A stretch of 64,000 nucleotides of DNA. It comes from Liolophura sinensis. Its lineage: Eukaryota > Mollusca > Polyplacophora > Chitonida > Chitonidae. The notes beneath the pieces are model-generated. The model searched no databases. It saw only the letters and a list, made by a program, of their open reading frames with translations, and had not been told where the DNA came from. Positions 22,509 through 37,500 of this stretch are shown piece by piece. The stretch is taken from assembly GCF_032854445.1 (NCBI RefSeq), contig NC_088295.1, forward strand, positions 1,798,501-1,862,500, in the 5' to 3' direction. How positions within the stretch are numbered: position 1 is the first letter of the stretch; each line of letters begins with the position of its first letter. A program made the translations under genes and the position numbers.

Positions 22509-25500
22509 AATAATGCATATACATGGCCACTGATGCTGTACATTTTACCAGCCCTTTTCCTTTCTTCTAGAAAATTTTTAGCCATATTTTAAAAACACTT
22601 TATATAGAATTGCAAATGGCAAAGTCTTCATCTAACCCAGACATGTTAACACTATCTCAACTAACAGCAGTGAGAAGTTTGCATTATACATTTTGTTAAA
22701 CATATAACTCTGTAGTGGTTAGGTTGTACCGAGTTACAGCAGGCAAACATCCATTACAGTGCCAAAGCTAGCACGACATGTATGATCCGTAAATGTGCCG
22801 ACTGAAGCAGCTGCCTGGAGTGCAGTATAGATCTGTTTGTCTGACAAGTTAGTGTTTACCTGTGGCTCGGCAATCTGTTCACTTGTGGATTAGTTTACCT
22901 TGAACACAGCAGACTGATTGATTCGCCTACGTAGGGCCGGTATACTCCAGAGCTAATCAATGTGAGACTTGTGGACAGACGGATGGGACTTGTGTATGAC
23001 AGCTAGCATTAGTGCTGAGCTGACAGAATGATGCTAACATCAATATTTCTCATCTTTAGCTTCCTCCGTCTAACTTTGCTCAATATCTGCAATATAGTTA
23101 TGTTAGTCTTCATTATAAACCTGTGTAGTACACAGTAGTACACCGGTGTATATCTCATGTTTTTTGGTGCTGAGTCTTGAGTAAATAAAACAGCACAGGA
23201 GAATAAAACTGCAGTAAAAAGTCACAGGTCTGCATAGACGGTAATAATGGGCAGGTGATAATGTTAAGTAATTCACTGACATGTTACTGGTATCAAAACC
23301 ATTAAAAACAATTATGTTCTTGGACCACATTATCAGTATGCATATTCTACCTGCAGTCTTAACATTGTACTTTAATACCTCAACCTTTTCACATGTGAAA
23401 GAACAACTTCCAGGACAGTTCATGCACATTTGTATTCTGATCTTGGAGACAAAACCACATTGATTGAATTAGTCAGTTTCAGGACTTCACAAAAAGTATA
23501 ATTTTGTCAGTTTTCACAAATGTAAGCCTTCAGAATATGCTTGAATTTACACTTTGCAAACATGCGAAATGGTTGAAGAAATGCAGTACCACATATTAAG
23601 GTAGCAACAAGTACATCTATTACACTATTTATAGGTATATGTATATATACATGTATAATATGCACTGCTATTTCAAATTTAACTTGTTCAGTGATGTCAT
23701 ATTTGTACTACTATTAATATACATTGTATTTAGTATTCCTTGTGCTCCATTGATTAGCTACACTACTCGTGTGTTATGTGTTTAGTATTCCTTGTGTTCC
23801 ATTGATTAGCTACACTATTCGTTTTTTACCTATTTAGTATTCCTAGTGTCACACTGATTAGCTACACTACTCATGTGTTATGTGTTTAGTATTCCTTGTG
23901 TTCCATTAATTAGGTACCCTACTCATGTGTTACCTATTTAGTATTCCTTGTGTTCCATTGATTAGCTACCCTACACGTATGTTACCTATTTAGTATTCCT
24001 TGTGTTCCACTGATTAGCTACACTACTCGTGTGTTACATATTTAGTATTGTTTGTGTTCCATTGGTTACCTACACTACTCGTGTGTTACGTGTTTAGTAT
24101 TGTTTGTGTTACGCTGATTAGCTACCCTACTCGTGTGTTACGTGCTTAGTATTCCTTGTGTTCCATTGATTAGCTACACTACTCGTTTTTTACCTATTTA
24201 GTATTCCTAGTGTCACACTGATTAGCTACACTATTCGTGTGTTATGTGTTTAGTATTCCTTGTGTTCCATTGATTAGCTACACTACTCGTGTGTTACCTA
24301 TTTAGTATTGTTTGTGTTATGCTGATTAGCTACACTACTCGTGTGTTACGTGTTTAGTATTCCTTGTGTCACACTGATTAGCTACACTATTCGTGTGTTA
24401 TGTGTTTAGTATTCCTTGTGTTCCATTGATTAGCTACACTACTCTTGTGTTACATATTTAGTATTCCTTGTGTCACACTGATTAGCTACACTACTCGTGT
24501 GTTACCTATTTAGTATGCCTTGTGTTCCATTGATTAGCTACACTATTCGTGTGTTACATATTTAGTATTGTTTGTGTTCCATTGATTAGCTACACTACTC
24601 ATGTGTTACCTATTTAGTATTCCTTGTGGTCCATTGATTAGCTACACTACGCGTGTGTTACATATTTAGTATTGTTTGTGTTCCATTGATTAGCTACACT
24701 ACTCGTGTGTTACGTGTTTTAGTATTGTTTGTGTTACGCTGATTAGCTACCCTACTCGTGTGTTACGTGTTTTAGTATTCCTTGTGTCACACTGATTAGC
24801 TACACTATTCGTGTGTTAGGTATATACATGTAGTATTGTTGTGTATACTTCATGTATATTTGTGAGTTGCTTTAGATTTGTACAGCCTAAGAGAAGTCTG
24901 CATATTAGTTTCTGTACACAAATGAAAACTGCACGGTTAGATAAAACAACTACATGTAGTTTTTTACATGATTACTGTTTGTTTCTCATATGACTAAAAT
25001 AGATCTACACTACATGTATGGACTAAAATTTATTTGTTGAGTTGATTGGGGTTTTACACGGTACTCAAGAATATTTCAGTAATATGACAGCGGCCAGTAT
25101 TATAGTGGAAGGAAACCGGGTAGAGCGCAGGGGTGGACTTATATGTATACATATATATCTGTCTTTGTGTGTAATTAAGGTACAGTACATGTGCTTGACT
25201 TACCAGTTAGGTGGTCATTTCTGGGAAAACTGGAATCTTTTACAGCTTTTTTTCTCGTACGCCGTTACACTGTTGAACATGCTGATCATCACATGACCAA
25301 CCTGGCAATGTAGTTTATTGAAACACCTCAAGTTCTCTAAACAAATGTATTTTTGGAATGTTTTTAATTTCAACCTTTTGCTACTTCTGGGAATGGGAGC
25401 AAGTCTTTTAACCATGTGTGTAAAATGTACACACCCCACGTACACCTGGTGTGTAGAGGGAAAAGCTGAAGGGTTGTGAACCTCAGGTAGCTGAATAGAG

Positions 25501-28500
25501 AGGTTGAAGTTTGACCGTATAGTGAGTGTATTTACCAAATGGATCTGCATTTTCTGCATCTACTGCACACTGCCCCACCCCACTCCACCCCACCCCACAC
25601 CGCCCCACCCCACTCCACCCCGCCCCACTCCACCCGTATGATGTGATTTGTATAGCTGCCTGGTTTATCTCTGAGGGATGGAGGACATTTTGCATCTCGC
25701 AGGATCCCTGTGGTCTGTTATTTCAAATCCCTATCTCTAGCACTCTTTACAGTTAGTGGTGTGTGCCTAAACTTCAGAGGGACTTAGATAGAGCATCTGT
25801 CACAGAGGGAAGTATCCAGGCTTTATCAGATGAAGGTCCTAGACTTGTCTCCCCAAAACAGCTGTGCGCAAAGTCATCTGTTAGATAATGTGCCATTCGT
25901 AATCCCTGGTCCCTTAATATCGCCTTGATACTGTGTACATCTATTAGATAATGTACATGTGCCATTCATTATCCCTGGCTCAGTAATATCACCTTTGTAA
26001 TCTCTGGTCTGAGGTAAAATCACTTTGATACCCTATACGGCTGACACATCAGATCCACACTTTGTAATTTTGTGCTACACATCAGATCTACGTTTTGTAA
26101 TGTTGTCCTCCACATCAGATCTACATTTTATAATGTCATCCTACACATTAGATCCACATTTTGTAATGTTGTCCTCCACCTCAGATCTACATTGTGGAAT
26201 GTTGTCCTCCACATCAGATCTACATTTTGTAATGTTGTCCTCCACCTCAGATCTACATTTTATAAGATCTACATTTTGTAATATTGTCCTTCACCTCAGA
26301 TCTAAATTTTGTAATGTTGTCCTCCACCTCAGATCTACATTTTATAATGTCATCCTACACAACAGATCCACATTTTGTAATGTTGTCCAACACATCAGAC
26401 CCACATTTTGTAATGTCGTCCTCCACCTCAGATCAACATTTTATAATAATGTCAGATACATCAGATCTGCAATTTGTAATTTCATCCTACACATCAGATC
26501 TGCAATTTGTAATGTCGTCCTACACATCAGATCTGTATTTTGTATTGTTGTCCAACACATCAGGCCCACATTTAGTAATGTCATCCTCCTCCTCAGATCA
26601 ACATTTTATAATAATGTCAGACACATCAGATGTGCAATTTGTAATGTCGTCTTACACATCAGATCTGCAATTTGTAATGTCGTCCTACACATTAGATCTG
26701 CAATTTGTAATGTCGTCCTACACATCAGATCTACATTTTGTAATGTTGTCTAGTTGTTCTATAATTGGAGAAGACATTCTATCTAACATATATATAGTAA
26801 AAATCATTGGAAAATATTCATTCTTATTTATTCTTCTGTGAAGATTTATTTCACTGATGGTAGTATAAGTTTGAATGTACATGTTCTGTGGACCTATATT
26901 TCATTGTCATGCTGACTTCCTCTCCGGCCATAAGTGGTAAGGTCTGACAGCAACCTGCCGATGGTCGTGGATTTCCCCCGGGCTCTGTCCGTTTTCCACC
27001 CACCATAATGCTGGCTGCCGTCGAATAAGTGAAATATTCTCGACTACGGCGTAAAACACCAATCAAATAAATAAATAAATAAATACATTTCATTGTATAT
27101 CAGTTATATACTTTGATGTTTGAGATCCCAGTTCACATTAATAGTTGGCCTCAATAAAATGTAGGCTGAGAACTAACTCTGTCTCAGTTGGCTGTGGATT
27201 TCGCCTGTCATATCTAAACACTTTAATATAGCTTGGTATGATGATCAGTTTCAAAAACTGAGCCAAAGATATAAAGTGTAAAACTTGCTAGAGCTGTTCT
27301 GGTTTGGCTCTCAGTTACTTTGACTCCTAATTCTCCAACCTTGTCATAATCATCCATCTCTGCATCTGGATCATAACTGATCATAGTTTTGTGGCAATAA
27401 GTCATTATTTATAAGTGCATTATTTGTCCCCAGATCAGTTTTACATAAAGATCAGTTTGTGGTATCACTGGAGTTTGTGGTATCAATGGAGTTTGTGGTA
27501 TCAGTGGAGTTTGTGGCATCAGTGGAGTTTGTGGCATCAGTGGAGTTTGTGGCATCAATGGAGTTTGTGGTATCAGTGGAGTTTGTGGCATCAATGAAGT
27601 TTGTGGCATCAATGGAGTTTGTGGCATCAGTGGAGTTTGTGGCATCACTGGAGTTTGTGGCATCAATGAAGTTTGTGGTATCAGTGGAGTTTGTGGCATC
27701 AATGAAGTTTGTGGCATCAATGGAGTTTGTGGCATCAGTGGAGATTGTGGCATCAATGGAGTTTGTGGCATCAATGGAGTTTGTGGCATCAATGAAGTTT
27801 GTGGCATCACTGGAGTTTGTGGCATCAGTGGAGTTTGTGGTATCAGTGGAGTTTGTGGCATCAGTGGAGTTTGTGGTATCAATGGAGTTTGTGGCATCAG
27901 TGGAGTTTGTGGCATCAGTGGAGTTTGTGGCATCAGTGGAGTTTGTTGCACCATTGGAGTTTGTGGCATCAATGAAGTTTGTGGCATCAGTGGAGTTTGT
28001 GGCATCAGTGGAGTTTGTGGGATCTGTGGAGTTTGTGGCATCAGTGGAGTTTGTGGCATCAGTGGAGTTTGTGGTATCAATGGAGTTTGTGGTATCAGTG
28101 GAGTTTGTGGTATCAGTGGAGTTTGTGGTATAAATGGAGTTTGTGGTATCAGTGGAGTTTGTGGTATAAATGGAGTTTGTGGTATAAATGGAGTTTGTGG
28201 TATCAGTGGAGTTTGTGGTATCAGTGGAGTTTGTGGTATCACTGGAGTTTGTGGTATCAATGGAGTTTGTGGCATCAGTGGAGTTTGTGGCATCAGTGGA
28301 GTTTGTGGGATCAATGGAGTTTGTGGTATCAGTGGAGTTTGTGGCATCAGTGAAGTTTGTGGCATCAGTGGAGTTTGTGGGATCAATGGAGTTTGTGGTA
28401 TCAGTGGAGTTTGTGGCATCAGTGGAGTTTGTGGCATAAATGGAGTTTGTGGTATCAGTGGAGTTTGTGGCATCAGTGAAGTTTGTGGCATCAGTGGAGT

Positions 28501-31500
28501 TTGTGGCATCACTGGAGTTTGTGGCATCAGTGGAGTTTGTGGCATCAGTGAAGTTTGTGGCATCAGTGGAGTTTGTGGCATCAGTGGAGTTTGTAGCATC
28601 AGTGGAGTTTGTGGCATCACTGGAGTTTGTGGTATCAATGGAGTTTGTGGTATCAATGGAGTTTGTGGCATCAGTGGAGTTTGTGGCATCAGTGGAGTTT
28701 GTGGCATCAGTGGAGTTTGTGGTATCAGTGGAGTTTGTGGCATCAGTGGAGTTTGTGGCATCAGTGGAGTTTGTGGTATCAGTGGAGTTTGTGGGCATCA
28801 GTGGACTGTTGACATGATGCTGTTGATAGAGTTGACATGTGTTGTCATTTATTAGTTATCAGGTTGTTTTTAGATGTGTGTTTTTTTATGTTGCTTTTGC
28901 TTAATAGTTCATTATGTAAATGGATATATTATTTACTCTTCTTTATCAGTTTCAGCACGTGTACTTTCCTGTATCAGTTACATGTACTTCTCATTATCAT
29001 TTACATGTACTTCTTGTTATCAGTTACATGTACTTTCCTTTATTTGTTAATGCATCATTTGTTATCAGTTACATGTACTTTCCTTTATTTGTTACATGTA
29101 CTTTTCGCTATCGGTTACATGTACTTCTCGTTATCAGTTACATGTACTTTCCTTTATTTGGTAATGCATCATTTGTTATCAGTTACATGTACTTTCCTTT
29201 ATTTGTTACATGTACGTTTCTGTATTAGTTCTCTAGATTGCATTTATTAGTTTGGATTTGGTGTTGTTACCATGTTCATCTTTTGTTTTTTTGTTTGTTT
29301 TCTTTTGCAGACTTATTTCTTCACTGACACAGATGATGCCGAGTTACAGAAAAGAACAAGTGAGTTTAGAGTATTTGATCATAATCAGTACACTAAGTTG
29401 AGACATATCTCCACCAGTCCCTACAAGCTTATACTGAAAGTGGCCCTTCTTGATCTTTTGCTTGTTTTGTGTCTCCTGTCCATGTCTATTATCAAGAAAT
29501 ATGAGCAGTTGGTAAAATATGTGACCTGACTGGGTGTAAGCTAAGCCAATTTTGGTACATAGCACAAACAGAGAAGTGGAGAGCAGAAAAAGCCTGGTGT
29601 TGTTTTTACTGGTCAGGTTGGCCGTTGGCTGGGGGTGGGGAGGGGGGTTCAGCCTATGAGATCCAGATGGGCAGGGAGTCATACAGCACTCTCCTAGACT
29701 TGTCTATTTCAGGGGTCTGATGACAGAGACCAGGGGGTTACAGTCCTGTGCCCTGTACACTGAGCCTTCCCTCTTCTCCCCATGTCCTCCCTCCCCCTCC
29801 TGCTCCAACCCCCTCCCCCACAAAGCTGCACCAAAGGTGCCTCCCTGTTTGGCTGTGATCTGTTAACAGTGCCTGCTCTTGTATCCACCTCCCCAGCTGG
29901 CACCATTGCGTTTTGATTAGAAATGAGCGTGTGCAGGGTTATCAGAACATTACAGCTGTAATGATTTTTATATGCTGGGCGCCCAGCTGATAGAATCTCT
30001 GTAGACACCAGGGTGTTCTCTCTAAGATATTTCTCTGTAAGACTACTTATATTCACGTAGTTAATATGTTCTTCTGCTTGGGGGATAGAATTGTGTTCTG
30101 TTGCATGATGATGCTTTACGTGGAACTTTATTGCCTAAATTACACAAAACAGAATAATCCTGCATGATCTGTTTTTGTCCTTTGAAATGTAAATTTTAGG
30201 CTTCCAAGACAATTTTCATTTTACTAAAACTCTCTGTGTATGAACTTGATTTAAACTTCTGGTGTTGAAGTTTTGGTCATTAGATACCTGTGTTATGTGC
30301 CTGTGCTATGTAGCTAAGCCTCTACATGTGTGAACTGACATTGGTGGCATTAAGGCTGACTACAGATACCTATGTTATGTAGCTAAGTCTGTACATGTGT
30401 GAACTGACATTGGTGACATTAAGGCTGACTACAGATACCTATGTTATGTAGCTAAGTCTGTACATGTGTGAACTGACATTGGTGACATTAAGGCTGACTA
30501 CAGATACCTATGTTATGTAGCTAAGCCTCTACTTGTCTGAACTGACATTGGTGACATTAAGGCTGACTACAGATACCTATGTTATGTGGCTAAGTCTCTA
30601 CATGTGTGAACTGACATTGGTGACATTAAGGCTGACTACAGATACCTATGTTATGTAGCTAAGCCTCTACATGTCTGAACTGACATTGGTGACATTAATG
30701 CTGACTACAGATACCTATGTTATGTAGCTAAGTCTGTACATGTGTGAACTGACATTGGTAACATTAACGCGGACTACAGATACCTATGTTATGTAGCTAA
30801 GCCTCTACTTGCCTGAACTGACATAGGTGACATTAAGGCTGACTACAGATACCTATGTTATGTAGCTAAGCCTCTACTTGTCTGAACTGACATTGGTGAC
30901 ATTAATGCTGACTACAGATATCTATGTTATGTAGCTAAGCCTCTACATGTGTGAACTGACATTGGTGACATTAAGGCTGACTACAGATACCTATGTTATG
31001 TGGCTAAGTCTCTACTTGTCTGAACTGACATTGGTGACATTAAGGCTGACTCCAGATACCTATGTTATGTAGCTAAGTCTCTACTTGTCTGAACTGACAT
31101 TGGTGACATTAAGGCTGACTCCAGATACCTATGTTATGTAGCTAAGCCTCTACTTGTCTGAACTGACATTGGTGACATTAATGCTGACTCCAGATACCTA
31201 TGTTATGTAGCTAAGCCTCTACATGTCTGAACTGACATTGGTGACATTAACGCCGACTACAGATACCTATGTTATGTAGCTAAGTCTCTACATGTGTGAA
31301 CTGACATTGGCAACATTAACGCGGACTACAGATACCTATGTTATGTAGCCAAGCCTCTACATGTGTGAACTGACATTGGTGACATTAATGCTGACTACAA
31401 ATACCTATGTTATGTAGCTAAGCCTCTACTTGTCTGAACTGACATTGGTGACATTAAGGCTGACTACAGATACCTATGTTATGTAGCTAAGTCTCTACAT

Positions 31501-34500
31501 GTGTGAACTGACATTGGTAACATTAACGCGGACTACAGATACCTATGTTATGTAGCTAAGCCTCTACTTGTCTGAACTGACATAGGTGACATTAAGGCTG
31601 ACTACAGATACCTATGTTATGTAGCTAAGCCTCTACTTGTCTGAACTGACATTGGTGACATTAATGCTGACTACAGATACCTATGTTATGTAGCTAAGCC
31701 TCTACTTGTCTGAACTGACATTGGTGACATTAATGCTGACTACAGATACCTATGTTATGTAGCTAAGCCTCTACTTGTCTGAACTGACATTGGTGACATT
31801 AATGCTGACTACAGATATCTATGTTATGTAGCCAAGCCTCTGCATGTGTGAACTGACATTGGTAACATTAACGCGGACTACAGATACCTATGTTATGTAG
31901 CTTAGCCTCTACTTGTCTGAACTGACATTGGTGACATTAAGGCTGACTACAGATACCTATGTTATGTAGCTAAGCCTCTACTTGTCTGAACTGACATTGG
32001 TGACATTAATGCTGACTACAGATACCTATGTTATGTAGCTAAGCCTCTACATGTCTGAACTGACATTGGTGACATTAACACTGACTCCAGTACATGAACA
32101 TTTCCAGCCTCACGTAACTGTAAATGAACACACTTTATACACGTTTATATAACGTCAGTATGTGTACAGAAATAAACTTTTCAGCCAACGTCAGTTTTTC
32201 ACAGCGAGCTTTTATCTGCCCTAGGCAGTCTAGCAAACAAGGAAACAAACATTACATCTTTTCAGTCTTGAGCCAGTTTTTGTATATTCTCCACGAAGTA
32301 TCTAATGCATGTTGGCTATGGCTGAGTGAATGTGATAATTATAGAGTACGCATTCTGATAATGGCCTCTGTTGTTGCCATCATTTCTACACTCACTGACT
32401 ATACTCATGTACTGGCTACACTCATGTTCTGGCTGTGCTCTGTCAAACATTTCATGAATATGCATTTAGCTGGGTACTAAATAGAGATTTGTAATATTTA
32501 GGACGCATGCACATATCTGACTTGATTATTCCTGTAGATACAAGTACAGGGAAAACTGTGTGGAGTCCGCTTCAGATTAGACTGTCTGATCAGTTATCAG
32601 TTTCTGATGGGCACGTGCCAGGATGAAGTTAATATTGGGACTGATTTCTGCACTGTTTCTGCATATAGATATCCGGTGTACCGATTTTAAGTTGTCTGTG
32701 GTCTTATAGACTGTAGCTTATTGACAGGGCCCCAGACCAGGATGTGCTCATACTGAGGCTGTATACCCAGCTGGTTTATCACATATCCACACGCCCTACC
32801 AGGATATCAGGTTATCCCAGATTCCCAGTGGCATCAGGCCGAAGCGTGCCCATCTTCTGGCCTTTATAAATACCCTACATTCCCCAGCAGGGCTACATGC
32901 ACGCCCCTGAGTGCCCCTGAGGGTGCAGTGACAAACATTATATCTCTTAGATAAGACTCTCTCAGATGTGACCACTGGAAGATTTATGATGTTATAAGGC
33001 ACATTCTCTTAAACCACTTCTGTCTTTGAAGTTTAGTCCAACGTCCAATACCTGTAAACTAATTTTGAATTTGGTATTTCTACAAAGACCAAATTCTCTT
33101 CATATTGAAAGCTACCTACTGTACATGTACATATCTGCTGTAGTAATGCTCCTCGTTCAATTTTGTAAAGTACTTGACATATATATATAGTATCCTGACA
33201 TATATAAAATATAGCTGTTACATGAAGTGTTCATATACCAGTCTGTAACTCACAAATGTTTTTGCTTGAACTTATTGAGAAATCACATTCTACATGGAGA
33301 GTTACTTGGGTTTGATTTCTCACCTGTTATCATGAGGCCTACATACACTGTACATGTGTTGCTCACCCTTATCAGACCTACATATTTCTCCCATCTTCCT
33401 ATGTAGTATTCTCCTGTACTTTCTGTTTTGTTTTGCAGATTAGGTTCTGTTGTCAATGTAGATGACCATTGTGTATCTATATTGGTTAACAATACAGAAG
33501 ATGAATTTCATGTTCTATATAGAACAAGTTTATTGTGACTGAGCTTGCATTTATGTACATGAAGGGGCCACTGAGAGTGCATGTGTTCTGGTGAAGGAGC
33601 TCTACCTCCCTTTGGAGCGGGCTGCACAGGACGTCCTGTCCCTCACACCAATGTTCACCAAGCTTTTGTACAGCAGTTAGGGTCAAACTACTTGTAAACA
33701 ATGTGTAGATGTGTAGCCCTCTCACCACATGGCTGAAGACTGACATGTTAAATGCTTTCAATGAGATGGGATAGGGGTCCTACAGTGTTCAGTATAGTAT
33801 GTTTATACTATGTTCAGGTGCAGGGCAACCTGCACTCAGCTGAGCTTGTCCAGATCTGTGAACACATGAGGCTAACATAACGTGGGGTCAGATAAATCAA
33901 GGGTCACATAAGTCATCAGCATAAATCTGGGGATACATGTATCATCGGCATAAATAAGGGGTCACATTTGTCAGGAGGATAAATCATGTTTCGCATTTGT
34001 CATCAGGATAAAGCAGGGGTCACATTTGTCATCAAGATAAATCAGGGGTCACATTTGTCGTCAAGATCAAGCAGGGGTCACATTTGTCATCAGGATAAAG
34101 CAGGGGTCACATTTGTCATCAAGATCAAGCAGGGGTCACATTTGTCATCAAGATAAAGCAGGGGTCACATTTGTCATCAAGATAAAGCAGGGGGCACATT
34201 TGTCATCAAGATAAAGCAGGGGTCACATTTGTCACCAAGATAAAGCAGGGGTCACATTTGTCATCAAGATAAAGCAGGGGTCACATTTGTCATCAAGATA
34301 AAGCAGGGGTCACATTTGTCATCAAGATAAAGCAGGGGTCACATTTGTCATCAAGATAAAGCAGGGGGCACATTTGTCATCAAGATAAAGCAGGGGGCAC
34401 ATTTGTCATCAAGATAAAGCAGGGGTCACATTTGTCATCAATCAAGGGTCACGTGTCATCAGGATAAATCAGAGTTGTGCTGTTACTCTCATCCATACTT

Positions 34501-37500
34501 GTTACAAATAATAGTTAATAAGATTTTGGGTCCAATTTCTGACTACCAGTCACTGACCAGTAGAATTTAGCACACCCTGACTTTAGTGGGGACCCATGTT
34601 ACAGTATGAAACCTGCTTGACCAGTGCAGGAGGAGCAGGGTCATAAGGGGTCTCACTGACCTGTTACATGGCCTGGACTTATGAAACTGCTCACAGCAGC
34701 TCTGTTACATGGACTGGACATATGAAACCGCTCACAGCAGCTCTGTTACATGGACTGGACATATGAAACTGCTCACAGCAGCTCTGTTACATGGACTGGA
34801 CATATGAAACCGCTCACAGCAGCTCTGTTACATGGACTGGACATATGAAACCGCTCACAGCAGCTCTGTTACATGGACTGGACATATGAAACTGCTCACA
34901 GCAGCTCTGTTACATGGACTGAACTTATGAAACTGCTCACAGCAGCTCTGTTACATGTACTGGACATATGAAACTGCTCACAGCAGCTCTGTTACATGGA
35001 CTGGACATATGAAACTGCTCACAGCAGCTCTGTTACATGTAGGTGTCATTCTGCTGTGGACGTCGCATCCGACTTCACCCACAAAAAGCTTATCCATTAT
35101 CTTCCGTTACAATTCTCCTTGACATACCTAATTTCATTTGCATTGGGAAGAGATATCAAGGGAGCAGACATAGACTGTTTTTTGAAGGTGATGATTGTAC
35201 ATGTACAAGTATTGGAAGTGATACTTCTGGTCATCAAGATTTAAACCAATTTCGGTTTAATTATAGGCTATCATTACATGTACAGCTATTTCTGCCTGTG
35301 CTGACTAATAATAGGCTGTTTTGTGTGTTGAAGTTGGAGGTTGTGGGAGTCTGTTTTGTAGCATTTGTACATGGACCTGGTTTTATGGTTTTAACTTTCT
35401 GAATATCAGAGACCTCAGATTGTAAAATGACAGCAGTTGATCCCCTGTTAATAGCAATCAGCTGTTTTACGTTTATGCGTCTAGATGTGCAAAGTAATTG
35501 TGCTGGTTTGAAATAAATGGTTATATGGTCAGATGGCTTCATACACGTACAGGTATAAACTTCATGGCTTTGTGATCGTTTTGGTCTATTTGGGTATTTG
35601 ATGATCGTCTGCACTGGTTGGTTTACTTAGGTGTATGTCGGTCTTGGTTGGTATGTAGTATATGGGCAGGTGAGTGAGGAGCTGGTTACAGCTGGGGGTC
35701 AGACTAGGGTGTAGCCATCAGATAAAGGTACCCTGATTGCAGGTGTACTAGGGTCCCTGCACAGGAAGTCTGACGCACTTAGAGTCCTCTAAGAGAATCC
35801 TGCTCTTTATACTTATGGTTATTACAGTGAATGATATGAATACAGTGCCTGACTATGAATGCCCATCCCTGGATCTGTGTGTGTGTTTGAATGTTAGAGT
35901 ATGCTTTAGTCCCTGCCAAAGCTGGGTCACCTGGAGGCTTATATGAATTATGCACACACAAATGATTGTCTTATTATCACTTTGACTTGTTCAACTTAGT
36001 GTAGGAATAATATATTGCTTTTGCTCATGAATGTGTCATGAATTTGTGTCATGAATTCACTGCTTTAACTTCCAGGCCACTGGTTTACCATGGACACCCC
36101 CCCCCCCCTCCCCCTGTGTATAAAAGTACAGTATTTAGCTTACCTGTACATATATTTGCATTACCTTGAAAAATGTTACATGTATGTTGTGTTCACTTGG
36201 CTTGTTTCACCAGTGGTCGAAAAGCCCTTCCCACCACGAGCTTGATCAGTCAGCTTTAATCCAGAGCCCCCTCTCATCACGGGCTTGTTCTATCAGCTTG
36301 AATCCAGAGCCCCCTCTCATCATGGGCTTGTTCTATCAGCATTAATCCAGAGCCCCCTATCATCACGGGCTTGTTCTATCAGCATTAATCCAGAGCCCCC
36401 TATCATCACGGGCTTATTCTATCAGCATTAATCCAGAGCCCCCTCTCATCATGGGCTTGTTCTATCAGCATTAATCCAGAGCCCCCTATCATCATGGGCT
36501 TGTTCTATCAGCATTAATCCAGGGCCTCCTCCTCTATGGGCTTGTTCTATCAGCATTAATCCAGAGCCCTCTCCCCTCACCGGCTTGTTCTGTCAGCATT
36601 AATCCAGAGCCCCCTCCCATCATGGGCTTGTTCTGTCAGCATTAATCCAGAGACCCTCCCCTAATGGGCTTGTTCTATCAGCATTAATCCAGAGCCCTCT
36701 CCCCTCACCGACTTGTTCTGTCAGCATTAATCCAGAGTCTCCTCCTCTATGGGCTTGTTCTATCAGCATTAATCCAGAGCCCTCTCCCCTCACCGACTTG
36801 TTCTGTCAGCATTAATCCAGAGCCTCCTCCTCTATGGGCTTGTTCTATCAGCATTAATCCAGAGCCCTCTCCCCTCACTGGCTTGTTCTGTCAGCATTAA
36901 TCCAGAGACCCCTCCCACCGTGGGCTTGTTCTATCAGCATTAATCCAGAGACCCCTCCCACCATGGGCTTGTTCTGTCAGCATTAATCCAGAGCCCTCTC
37001 CCCTCACCGGCTTGTTCTGTCAGCATTAATCCAGAGACCCCTCCCACCATGGGCTTGTTCTGTCAGCATTAATCCAGAGACCCCTCCCACCATGGGCTTG
37101 TTCTGTCAGCATTAATCCAGAGCCCTCTCCCCTCACCGGCTTGTTTTATCAGCATTAATCCAGAGACCCCTCCCACCATGGGCTTGTTCTATCAGCATTA
37201 ATCCAGAGCCCTCTCCCCTCACCGGCTTGTTCTGTCAGCATTAATCCAGAGACCCCTCCCACCATGAGCTTGTTCTGTCAGCATTAATCCAGAGACCCCT
37301 CCCACCATGGGCTTGTTCTGTCAGCATTAATCCAGAGCCCTCTCCCTTCACCGGCTTGTTCTGTCAGCATTAAACCAGAGACCCCTCCCACCATGGGCTT
37401 GTTCTATCAGCATTAATCCAGAGCCCTCTCCCCTCACCGGCTTGTTCTGTCAGCATTAATCCAGAGACCCCTCCCACCATGGGCTTGTTCTATCAGCATT

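Larger units (their letters stand above)
22205..23717 (+). other. fringe intron 1, first part
   Basis: Non-coding. It contains the (TA)n tract at 22473-22504 and a dispersed repeat at about 23380-23592; nothing else is recognised. Confidence 0.5.

Noticed and set aside
27409-28798. Two minus-strand open frames of about 450 codons with PQTPLM-like and NSTDAT-like repeats
   Set aside because: Both are readings of the same 18-bp array; stop-free frames also exist on the plus strand, as expected for a short in-frame repeat and not for a gene.
35000-35400. Plus-strand open frames of 80-120 codons after the 41-bp array
   Set aside because: They begin inside the repeat, have no recognised motif, and lack matching splice structure.
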